Assembly: GCA_963775635.1 (NCBI GenBank)
Contig: CAVZJO010000014.1
Span: 102,631-166,630, forward strand
Reading direction: 5' to 3'
From: JALORV01 sp963775635
GTDB lineage: Bacteria > Pseudomonadota > Gammaproteobacteria > Burkholderiales > Burkholderiaceae_F
DNA: 64,000 nucleotides
A program made the position numbers and the translations under genes. Below, in pieces: positions 9,961 through 19,001 of the stretch (position 1 is the stretch's first letter; every line of letters begins with the position of its first letter). The notes beneath the pieces are model-generated. The model saw nothing but the letters and a program-made list of their open reading frames with translations. It did no database searches and had not been told where the DNA came from.

Positions 9961-10731
9961 ATGAACGCAACCACCGCGGCCAGCGCTGCACACCTCGAGT
10001 ATGTCCTGCGCGTCGCCGATACCTCGCTGATCCTCGGTCAGCGGCTGTCGGAGTGGTGCGGCCACGGCCCGATCATCGAGGAGGACATCGCACTCACCAA
10101 CGTCGCGCTGGACCTGATCGGCCAGGCGCGCCTGCTGTTGACTCATGTTGGTAAGTTGGAGGGCAGCGGCCGCGACGAAGACCAGCTCGCGTTCCTGCGC
10201 GGCGAGCCGCAATACCGCAACCTGACGATCGTCGAGCTGCCGAACGGTGACTTCGCGCGGACGATGCTGCGCAATTTCCTGGTGGCTGCCTGGCAGCGCG
10301 AACTGTGGCAGAAGCTCGTCACGTCGACCGACGCCGAACTCGCTGCGATCGCCGCCAAGAGCCTGAAGGAAACGCGCTACCACCTGCAGCATGCGTCCGA
10401 ATGGACGGTGCGGCTGGGCGACGGCACTGCGGAGTCGCACACCCGCATGCAGCGCGCGCTCGACGAACTCTGGCCGTATACGGCGGAGTTCTTCAGCGCG
10501 ACTGCCGAGGACGACGCCATGGCAGCGACCGATGTCGGTCCGGCCGGGTCTTCGCTGGAAAGCGCCTGGATCACAACGGTGTCACCGGTGCTCGAGGTGG
10601 CGACACTTGCGGTGCCGGCGCGTACGCCGTTCGTTTCGACCGGCAAGTTGGGCCGGCACACCGAACACCTGGGTCACTTGCTGACCGAAATGCAATACCT
10701 GCAGCGCACGGTTCCGGGAGGAACCTGGTAG
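9961..10731 (+). CDS. paaC: PaaC structural subunit of phenylacetyl-CoA 1,2-epoxidase
   Basis: Ferritin-like subunit of 256 residues that pairs with PaaA but is not itself catalytic. The N-terminal AHLEYVLRVADTSLILGQRL and the WCGHGPIIEEDIALTN segment are typical. Its stop directly adjoins the ATG of paaD at 10732, giving tight coupling. Confidence 0.94.
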   Translation: MNATTAASAAHLEYVLRVADTSLILGQRLSEWCGHGPIIEEDIALTNVALDLIGQARLLLTHVGKLEGSGRDEDQLAFLRGEPQYRNLTIVELPNGDFARTMLRNFLVAAWQRELWQKLVTSTDAELAAIAAKSLKETRYHLQHASEWTVRLGDGTAESHTRMQRALDELWPYTAEFFSATAEDDAMAATDVGPAGSSLESAWITTVSPVLEVATLAVPARTPFVSTGKLGRHTEHLGHLLTEMQYLQRTVPGGTW

Positions 10732-11218
10732 ATGCTGTCGACCGCGCAGGCATGGGACATCCTCCGGCGTGTACCCGATCCGGAGATCCCCGTCATCTCG
10801 GTGATCGAGCTTGGCATCGTGCGCGATGTTCGCGCGGCCGACGACGTCGTCGATGTGGTGGTGACGCCCACTTACTCGGGTTGTCCGGCGACCGAGGCGA
10901 TCGAAACGTTCGATCCGCGAGGCGCTGGTGGCCGCCGGAGCGGCACGTGTGCACGTCACCACGCAGCTCGCACCGCCCTGGACCACCGACTGGATCGAGC
11001 CGGACGCGCAGGAGAAGCTGCGCGCCTACGGCATCGCGCCTCCTGGCCGGATCGTCGCGGACACTGCCATGCGGCTGCACTTCGTTCCCCGCGTGGCCTG
11101 TCCTCTTTGCGGCAGCGACGATACCGAGCGCCTGTCCCAGTTCGGTGCGACCGCCTGCAAGGCGCTTTATCGCTGCCGCGCATGCCTTGAACCGTTCGAG
11201 TTCTTCAAGCCCCTTTGA
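10732..11218 (+). CDS. paaD: PaaD iron-sulfur maturation factor (apparent frameshift)
   Basis: Domain of the MIP18/DUF59 type plus a C-terminal zinc-ribbon-like segment; PaaD is needed to mature the epoxidase. The N-terminal half (PDPEIPVISVIELGIVRD, YSGCPATEAIE) is read from 10732. Near 10906 the frame shifts, and the second half continues to 11218 with the cysteine pairs CPLC and CRAC. An AAA run at the break would keep the frame with two As. Reconstructed length is about 161 residues, normal for PaaD. Sequencing error is the preferred explanation. Confidence 0.88.
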
Positions 11219-11219
11219 G

Positions 11220-12287
11220 ATGAGTCCCCGTTTTCATACCCTACGCGTTGCCGAGGTCCGGCGCGAAACACCGGATTGCGTCAGCCTCACGTTCGAAGTC
11301 CCGGGCGAAGTCGCGCCGGATTACCGCTTCATGCAGGGTCAGCACATCGCGCTGCGGACCAAGCTCGACGGCGAGGACATGCGCCGTTCGTATTCGATCT
11401 GCTCGGGGTGCGACGACGATGAGCTTCGCGTCGCCGTCAAAAAGGTGCCGGGCGGCCGCTTCTCGGTCTGGGTCAACGAGTCGTTGAAGCCGGGCGACAC
11501 GATCGACGTGATGACGCCGGAGGGGCGTTTCTTCACAACGCTCGCGCCCGAGCGCGAAAAGAACTACGTCGCGTTTGCCGCCGGCAGCGGCATCACGCCG
11601 GTGCTTTCGTTGATCCGCACGACGCTCGCTCGCGAGCCGCGTTCGCGCTTCACGCTGGTCTATGGCAACCGCCGGCAGGCGAGTGTCATGTTCCACGAGG
11701 CGCTAGAGGACCTGAAGGATCGCTACCTGACGCGCTTCCGCCTCTATAACGTCTTTTCGCGCGAGGAGCAGGACGTGGAGTTGTTCAACGGCCGCATCGA
11801 CGCCGGCAAGGTGCGCGAGTTCCTCGCGACGCTGATCCCGGTCGAAACCATCGACGAGGCCTTCGTTTGCGGCCCTGCCTCGATGATCGACGACGTCGAG
11901 CAGGCGCTGCTCGATGCCGGCGTGGACCCAGCTCACGTGCACATCGAACGCTTTGGTGTACCCGGTGCCGCGACTGCGCCGCCGATCGACGATGCGGAGG
12001 CCGCCGAAGCACGGCTGACACTGATCATCGATGGCGTCCGGCGCGAGGTCGATTTTCATCGTGGCCAGCACTCGATCCTGGAGGCCGGTCGCGCGGCCGG
12101 CCTCGATCTGCCGTATTCGTGCAAGGGAGGCATGTGCAGCACGTGCCGCGCGAAACTGCTCGAAGGCCAGGTGAAGATGGCCAGGAACTTCGCGCTCGAG
12201 CCGCACGAAGTCGCCGCCGGCTACGTGCTGACGTGTCAGTCGTACCCGCTGAGCGAGCGGGTGCTCGTCTCCTACGACGAAAGGTAG
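11220..12287 (+). CDS. paaE: PaaE reductase subunit of phenylacetyl-CoA epoxidase
   Basis: NADPH-dependent electron-transfer subunit of 355 residues. An FAD domain with RRSYSICS (55-62) comes first, then an NAD(P) domain with GSGITPVLS (122-130), then a plant-type 2Fe-2S ferredoxin domain with cysteines 301, 306, 309 and 339. ATG 11220 follows the paaD stop after one base. Frames open upstream of this ATG are shadows of paaC and paaD. Confidence 0.94.
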   Translation: MSPRFHTLRVAEVRRETPDCVSLTFEVPGEVAPDYRFMQGQHIALRTKLDGEDMRRSYSICSGCDDDELRVAVKKVPGGRFSVWVNESLKPGDTIDVMTPEGRFFTTLAPEREKNYVAFAAGSGITPVLSLIRTTLAREPRSRFTLVYGNRRQASVMFHEALEDLKDRYLTRFRLYNVFSREEQDVELFNGRIDAGKVREFLATLIPVETIDEAFVCGPASMIDDVEQALLDAGVDPAHVHIERFGVPGAATAPPIDDAEAAEARLTLIIDGVRREVDFHRGQHSILEAGRAAGLDLPYSCKGGMCSTCRAKLLEGQVKMARNFALEPHEVAAGYVLTCQSYPLSERVLVSYDER

Positions 12288-12292
12288 TCTGG

Positions 12293-12955
12293 ATGGCACG
12301 CACCAAGGCGGCGGGATTCGAAGCGCAGCGCGTGGCGATACGCGATGCCGCGGCGCGCCTTTTCGCGGACAAAGGCTATGCCTCGGCGTCGATCGCCGAC
12401 ATCGCGCGCGCGTGCGGGATCTCCAAGGCGCTGCTCTACCACTATTACGTCGACAAGGAGCACTTGCTGTACGACATCGCAGAGAGCTATGTCGACCGCC
12501 TTCAGGGCATCGTCAGCGAGGTGCGCGGTGAGGCGTTGCCGCCCGCCGCGGCGATGCGGAAGCTGATCGCTCGTTTCATGAGCGAGTACGCCCAGTCAGG
12601 GGCGCGGCACCGGGTGCTGGTGCAGGACGTCAAGTACCTGACGCGGCCGCATCGCTCGCGCGTCGTGGCACGGCAGCGAATGGTGGTCGACGGCTTTGCT
12701 GAGGTGGTCGGGCAGCTCGCGCCGCCCGGCGTGGGCGGCTCGTTACGCAAGCCGTTGACGATGATCCTGTTCGGCATGATGAACTGGACTTTCACGTGGC
12801 TCAGGGACAGCGGGCCGCTCGACCACGATGATCTGGCGCCGGTCGTGACGGATCTGTTCATCGGTGGCTTGGCGCGCGTCCGCGAAACGCGCGGCCGCGT
12901 GGCCAGTACGCGCGCCCGCGGCCGCGTCAACGAAACGACAAAGGCGATGGCGTGA
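12293..12955 (+). CDS. paaR: TetR-family regulator, probable PaaR
   Basis: TetR/AcrR repressor of 220 residues with an N-terminal helix-turn-helix (IADIARACGISKALLYHYY, residues about 39-57). The C-terminal ligand domain is of the kind that senses acyl- or aryl-CoA in PaaR proteins. It is the penultimate gene of the operon, 5 bases after paaE and 4 bases before paaJ, which fits autoregulation. The dyad at 4306-4321 is a good candidate operator. The assignment as PaaR rests on context more than on a unique motif. Confidence 0.82.
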   Translation: MARTKAAGFEAQRVAIRDAAARLFADKGYASASIADIARACGISKALLYHYYVDKEHLLYDIAESYVDRLQGIVSEVRGEALPPAAAMRKLIARFMSEYAQSGARHRVLVQDVKYLTRPHRSRVVARQRMVVDGFAEVVGQLAPPGVGGSLRKPLTMILFGMMNWTFTWLRDSGPLDHDDLAPVVTDLFIGGLARVRETRGRVASTRARGRVNETTKAMA

Positions 12956-12959
12956 CACG

Positions 12960-14159
<1,200 letters not shown>

Positions 14160-14195
14160 TTTTGTTTTGATGCGCCCTTGCGGTACAGCGTCCAC

Positions 14196-14224
14196 CACGG
14201 CAGCCCGCCTCGCCGGCTGCCGTG
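14196..14224 (+). terminator. Strong hairpin between paaJ and the ABC binding-protein gene
   Basis: Perfect 10-bp stem CACGGCAGCC / GGCTGCCGTG with a 9-base loop, 36 bases after the paaJ stop and 25 bases before the next start. It lacks a T-tract, so it could be a terminator-like or RNA-stabilising element. Confidence 0.45.
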
Positions 14225-14249
14225 TCCACGAAGAAAGCGAAGGAGACTC

Positions 14250-15401
14250 ATGAAGTTCACACTGAAACTCGTTGCCGTGCTCGCGGCTGTCCTGGGGGCA
14301 GGCGCGGCGCTCGCGCAGGACATCAAGGTCGGCGTCTCGCTGTCGGCCACCGGACCCGCGGCCTCGCTCGGAATTCCCGAGCGCAACACTTTTGCGCTGG
14401 TGCCGCAGACCATCGGCGGTCGCAAGGTGCAGTACATCGTTCTCGACGACGCGTCGGACACCACGACCGCAGTGAGGAACGCGCGCAAGCTGATCAGCGA
14501 GGACAAGGTCGATGTCATCATCGGCTCAACCACCTCGCCGAATTCGCTGGCGATGATCGATGTGGCGGCCGAAACCGAGACTCCGATGGTGGCGATGGCC
14601 GCGTCGAGCCGCATCGTCGACCCGGTCGATGCCAAGCGCCGCTGGGTGTTCAAGACGCCACAGAACGACCAGCAAATGGCGCTCGTGATCGTTGGCGACA
14701 TGGTCAACCGCGGCATCAAGACGGTGGGCTTCATCGGCTTCGCGGATGCCTACGGCGAGGGCTGGTGGAACGAATTCAGCAAGATCGCCGAAACGCGCGG
14801 ACTGAAGATCGTCGCCAACGAGCGCTATCAGCGTACCGATACCTCCGTCACCGGCCAGGTGCTGAAGCTGATCGCGGCGAAGCCCGAGGCCATCCTGATT
14901 GCGGGTTCCGGCACGCCGGCAGCGCTGCCGCAGAAAACGCTGAAGGAGCGCGGCTACGCCGGCAAGGTCTATCAAACTCATGGCGTCGCCAACAACGATT
15001 TTCTGCGTGTCTGCGGCAAGGACTGCGAGGGCACGCTGCTGCCTGCCGGCCCGGTACTGGTGGCGGCCCAGTTGCCGAACGATCATCCGGTGAAAAAGTC
15101 AGCGCTTGCTTACATCGACGCGTACGAGAAAGTTCACGGCAAGGGCAGCGTTTCCACCTTCGGCGCGCACGGCTGGGACAGCGTCATCCTGCTGCAGGCT
15201 GCGATTCCCGAGGCGTTAAAGAAGGCCCAGCCCGGGACCAAGGAGTTCCGCGCCGCGTTGCGCGACTCACTGGAAGGCGTCAGGAATGCCGCCGGCGCGC
15301 ACGGCATCTTCAACATGAGCGCGAAGGACCACCTCGGACTCGACCAGCGCGCGGCTGTGATGGTGATGATCGTCAACGGGGCCTGGGTGCTGCAGAAATA
15401 G
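14250..15401 (+). CDS. Branched-chain-type (HAAT) ABC transporter substrate-binding protein
   Basis: Periplasmic binding protein of 383 residues, with a Sec signal peptide ending about residue 22 (GAALAQ). A two-lobed Leu/Ile/Val-binding fold follows (DIKVGVSLSATGPAASLGIPE, VDVIIGSTTSPNS, GWWNEFSKIAE). Related proteins bind aromatic or aliphatic carboxylates as well as amino acids. The paa operon directly upstream suggests an aromatic acid, but the ligand cannot be read from sequence. ATG 14250 is preceded by AAGGAG. Its likely permease and ATPase genes start only at 17964, after three unrelated genes. Confidence 0.88.
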   Translation: MKFTLKLVAVLAAVLGAGAALAQDIKVGVSLSATGPAASLGIPERNTFALVPQTIGGRKVQYIVLDDASDTTTAVRNARKLISEDKVDVIIGSTTSPNSLAMIDVAAETETPMVAMAASSRIVDPVDAKRRWVFKTPQNDQQMALVIVGDMVNRGIKTVGFIGFADAYGEGWWNEFSKIAETRGLKIVANERYQRTDTSVTGQVLKLIAAKPEAILIAGSGTPAALPQKTLKERGYAGKVYQTHGVANNDFLRVCGKDCEGTLLPAGPVLVAAQLPNDHPVKKSALAYIDAYEKVHGKGSVSTFGAHGWDSVILLQAAIPEALKKAQPGTKEFRAALRDSLEGVRNAAGAHGIFNMSAKDHLGLDQRAAVMVMIVNGAWVLQK

Positions 15402-15470
15402 ATCTTCGACGCTGCGCGGCGGCCGTTCTTCGTCGTTCTGCGACCGAGCCGGGAGTCGCCCGGCGGCGAG

Positions 15471-15515
15471 TGACTTTCTTTGCTTCGCCAAAGAAAGTCA
15501 CCAAAGAAAGGCGAC
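15471..15515. repeat. Extragenic palindromic repeat (12-bp stem)
   Basis: TGACTTTCTTTG at 15471-15482 pairs perfectly with CAAAGAAAGTCA at 15489-15500 around a 6-base loop, followed by a partial third copy, CCAAAGAAAGG. Elements of this look recur in intergenic regions of beta- and gammaproteobacteria. This is the only copy noticed here. The surrounding 15402-15778 holds no convincing gene. Confidence 0.6.
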
Positions 15516-15778
15516 CGCACGGGACCGGCCTGCGGCTGCCCTTGCGCTGCGTAGCGTCAGCGGGCCGTGCGCGAAACTCGCCCGATCACGCTGCGCGTGC
15601 CACGGGCTCAGACACGCGCCCGGCACCGCCTCCGCTGCCGCCCCGCACCGCGGCGGCGTCCCCGAGCGGACTGACCCGTCGCCGTGCCGTCATTGGAGAA
15701 CGCGACGTTTTTTTGGAAGCCTTCGAAGGCGCCGTGCACAGTGGCGCAGTGGAGCGCCGAGTGGCACCATGTCCGTCG

Positions 15779-16174
15779 ATGCGAAACTCTGACGGCAACG
15801 AGCGACTGGTGAAGACGCTGATCCCGAAGCTGGAGCATCGCTCCCAGCCTCTCATTGCTTCCAGGCAGTTCCTGCTGCGACTGGCGCACAGCGGAGCCAT
15901 TGCAGTCGCCTTGGTCAGCGTTTCCTTGCTGATCGGCGTGCTCGGGTACCACCTGCTCGAGGGCCTAACGTGGATAGACGCCTTTCTTAACGCCGCCATG
16001 CTCCTCGGCGGAATGGGGCCCGTGGATCGACCGGTCACATTGGGCGGCAAGCTCTTTGCGGGGCTTTATGCACTGTATTGCGGCTTGGCGGTGCTCCTCG
16101 TGGCCGGTGTCATTCTCGCGCCGATCGCGCACCGGATCCTCCATCGATTTCACGTGGAGAGCCGCGGTAAGTAA
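15779..16174 (+). CDS. Small two-helix membrane protein, ion-channel-like
   Basis: About 131 residues with two predicted membrane helices (near 32-54 and 90-115). They flank a re-entrant-looking stretch, WIDAFLNAAMLLGGMGP. The helix-loop-helix layout resembles the pore unit of two-transmembrane potassium channels, but the canonical TxGYG or TxGFG filter is replaced by LGGMGP, so ion selectivity is uncertain. The start is chosen at ATG 15779. It lies between an extragenic palindrome and a methyltransferase gene. No function is assigned. Confidence 0.55.
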   Translation: MRNSDGNERLVKTLIPKLEHRSQPLIASRQFLLRLAHSGAIAVALVSVSLLIGVLGYHLLEGLTWIDAFLNAAMLLGGMGPVDRPVTLGGKLFAGLYALYCGLAVLLVAGVILAPIAHRILHRFHVESRGK

Positions 16175-16215
16175 CGCGCAGCGTAAGCGCGCGTAACCGA
16201 CGACAGGAGACGGTA

Positions 16216-17026
16216 GTGACCCTTGCCTCCACCTTCAAGGCGGCGGACGCCAACGGCTACGAAATGCTGATGGGCCGCTGGAGCCGGCAACTCGCCGTGC
16301 CCTTTCTCGACTTCGTAGGTGCGGCCGATGGCGAGTCCGTGCTGGACGTCGGCTGCGGTACCGGACGGCTGACCTTCGAATTGGTCGAACGATGCAATCT
16401 CAAGCAGGTGCAGGGCGTCGATCTCGCAGACGTCTACGTCGAACACGCCAGGAGTCAGAACCGTGATCCGCGTGTGCGATTCGATGTCGGCGACGCCTGT
16501 GCGCTGCCGTATCCCGACAGGAGCTACGACCGCGTGTTGTCACTGCTGATGCTGCACTTCGTGCCCCGCGCGGATCAGGCCGTTGCGGAAATGCGGCGGG
16601 TCGCGCGTCCGGGCGCGGTGGTCGCGTGCGGCCGTGTGGGATGCCCGCGGGGGTTTCGTCGCGACGCGATTGTTCTTCGACACGGCCGCCGTGCTCGATC
16701 CGAAGGCGGACGAACGCCGGGCCCGCAGCTATACCCGTCCGATGACCCGTCCGGGTGAACTGGCGAACGCATGGCGCACCGCCGGATTCATCGACGTCGT
16801 CGAGACATCATTGAGTATTCGGATGGAGTTCGCATGCTTCGAAGACTACTGGGCTCCCTACGTCGGGACCGACGGGCCGCAGGCGGAGTACGTGGCCACG
16901 CTTAACGAGGCCGAGCGCACTCGGCTGCGGGAAGCGGTGAAGCGTGCATATGTCGACGGAGAGCCGGATGGTCCGCGCTCCTACGCAGCGCTCGCGTGGG
17001 CGGTGAAAGGCACTGCGCCGGGTTAG
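16216..17026 (+). CDS. Class I SAM-dependent methyltransferase (apparent frameshift)
   Basis: UbiE/Methyltransf_11-type protein. The SAM-binding motif DVGCGTGRLTFEL lies at about 44-56, followed by DVGDACALPYPD and a LLMLHFVP strand. After about residue 137 (near 16628) the frame changes, and AVWDARGGF with the C-terminal half runs on to 17026, total about 269 residues. One surplus base would explain the break. The start is GTG 16216 with AGGAGA upstream. The substrate is unknown, and neighbours give no clear hint. Confidence 0.75.
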
Positions 17027-17096
17027 AAACAGCAATCGATCGCGGCAAACCCGCGATAATTCGCTGCGGCCCTGCCGCGGCAACGAGGTCCTTGAA

Positions 17097-17861
17097 TTGA
17101 GTCCCCTGGCGCTTTCGCTGATTTGTCTTGTTTGCTCGTTCGGCGGGGCGCTCCTGGGAATGCGCATCAGCAGGGTTGTGCCGGAAAGCCACCTGTCGGA
17201 GAGTTCACGCGACACGCTCAAGGTGATGACCGGGTTGATGGCGACCTTGGCCGCACTGGTCCTTGGCCTGCTGATCGCGTCGGCCAAGTCCTCGTATGAC
17301 CGGGCCAATGACGACTTCCGTCAGATTGCTGCCAAAACGGTCTTGCTCGATCGCGCACTCGCCGAATACGGGCCCGAGACGAAGGAGGTTCGCGCTGCTC
17401 TCTTGAACGCCTACAAGGCGCGAATGGATCAGTTGTTTCCGACGGCCGGCATGGACGCGCACCCGGGTCCGTTGGAACGGCGCCCGCTTCAGGTCGAGCA
17501 AATCGAAACGCGGGTGCGAGCGCTGTTGCCGGCCAGTGACGCCAAGCGAGCCCATATGGAGCGCGCGTTGCAGCTTATCGATCAAATGGCCAATTCCGGC
17601 TGGGTTCTGACGATCGAGGAAAGTGACACCGCGCTGCCGACCCCGATGATGGTCGTGTTGATTGCCTGGCTCGCCGCGATGTTCGTCGGATTCGGCATGC
17701 TGGCACCGCGCAATGCCACGGTCAGCGTCGCCCTGTTGGTCGGCGCGCTGTCGGTCTCTGCGTCGATCTTCCTGATCGAGGAGATGAACCATCCGCTCGA
17801 TGGGATGATTCAGATCTCCGGCACTCCGCTACGCAACGCGCTCAAGTTCCTGGGTCATTGA
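17097..17861 (+). CDS. DUF4239-like membrane protein
   Basis: 254 residues with two N-terminal helices (about 4-22 and 46-64), a central soluble helical region and two C-terminal helices (about 178-198 and 205-224). The plan and the TGLMATLAALVLGLLIASAK segment match the DUF4239 family, sometimes described as bestrophin-like. The start is TTG 17097. No transport role is proven for the family. Confidence 0.65.
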   Translation: MSPLALSLICLVCSFGGALLGMRISRVVPESHLSESSRDTLKVMTGLMATLAALVLGLLIASAKSSYDRANDDFRQIAAKTVLLDRALAEYGPETKEVRAALLNAYKARMDQLFPTAGMDAHPGPLERRPLQVEQIETRVRALLPASDAKRAHMERALQLIDQMANSGWVLTIEESDTALPTPMMVVLIAWLAAMFVGFGMLAPRNATVSVALLVGALSVSASIFLIEEMNHPLDGMIQISGTPLRNALKFLGH

Positions 17862-17963
17862 GGACGCGTCGGCGCGGCGGCCTTCTTGTCGCACGGCGAC
17901 CGACGCCCGAGCCGCGAGGCTCCCACTTTCTTTGTCTCCCCCGCTGCGTACACTGCTGCCGCA

Positions 17964-19001
17964 ATGACACCGGACATCGCTCTGCTGCTGACGCAGGACG
18001 GCATCACCAACGGTGCGATCTATGCGCTGCTGGCGCTCGCGCTGGTGCTGGCATTCGCCGTCACGCGCGTGATCTTCATCCCGCAGGGGGAGTTCGTCGC
18101 CTACGGTGCGCTGACGCTGGTGGCGGTGCAGGCCGGCCGCATGCCCGGCACGGTCTGGCTGCTGCTGGCGGCCGGCGCGCTGGTGGCGCTGGTCGAAGCC
18201 GTCGCCGCTGTACAGAGCGGCAAGTGGCGATCGTATCGATGGGTGGTGCTGTGGAACGTCGCCTACCCGCTCGCATTGTGGGGCATCGTGCAGTCGGTGC
18301 CGACCACCGGCTGGCCGATGCCACTGCAGATCCTGCTGGCGCTTGCCATCGTCGTGCCGCTCGGGCCGATGGTTTATCGGCTCGCCTATCAGCCGCTGGC
18401 AGAGGCTTCGGTGCTGATCCTGCTGATCGTCTCGGTGGCGGTCCACGTCGTGATGGTCGGACTGGGCTTGCTGGTGTTTGGCGCCGAAGGTTCGCGCACG
18501 CCGTCGTTTTCTGAGGGAACGATCGAGCTGGGAGTGCTGAGCGCAAGTGTCCAGTCGCTGTGGGTGGTCGCCTGCTCCGTCGCGCTGATCGTGCTGCTGT
18601 ACCTCTTGTTCGAACGGACGATCTACGGTAAGGCGCTGCGCGCGACTGCGGTCAACCGGCTCGGCGCGCGGCTGATGGGCATCCCGACCGAGTTCGCCGG
18701 CCGCCTGTGCTTTTTTCTATGCGCATTGATCGGCGCGCTGTCGGGCATCCTGATCGCGCCGATCACGACGATCTACTACGACACCGGCTTCCTGATCGGT
18801 CTCAAAGGCTTCGTCGGTGCCATCGTCGGCGGGCTCGTCAGCTACCCGATCGCGGCAGCCGGTGCGCTGCTGGTCGGGCTGCTGGAGTCGTATTCCTCGT
18901 TCTGGGCGAGTGCCTACAAGGAGGTGATCGTCTTCACGCTGATTATCCCGGTGCTGCTGTGGCGCTCGCTGCGCGCGCATCACGTCGAGGAGGAGGAATG
19001 A
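17964..19001 (+). CDS. livH: LivH-type ABC transporter permease
   Basis: Inner-membrane permease of 345 residues for a branched-chain amino acid or aromatic-acid importer. Multiple membrane helices are present, with the family signature GITNGAIYALLALALVL at the start and the GLKGFVGAIVGGLVSYP loop that contacts the ATPase near the end. ATG 17964 is used; the frame is open further upstream without family sequence. The stop overlaps the ATG of the next gene (ATGA), so it is translationally coupled to the fused permease-ATPase. Confidence 0.9.
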   Translation: MTPDIALLLTQDGITNGAIYALLALALVLAFAVTRVIFIPQGEFVAYGALTLVAVQAGRMPGTVWLLLAAGALVALVEAVAAVQSGKWRSYRWVVLWNVAYPLALWGIVQSVPTTGWPMPLQILLALAIVVPLGPMVYRLAYQPLAEASVLILLIVSVAVHVVMVGLGLLVFGAEGSRTPSFSEGTIELGVLSASVQSLWVVACSVALIVLLYLLFERTIYGKALRATAVNRLGARLMGIPTEFAGRLCFFLCALIGALSGILIAPITTIYYDTGFLIGLKGFVGAIVGGLVSYPIAAAGALLVGLLESYSSFWASAYKEVIVFTLIIPVLLWRSLRAHHVEEEE

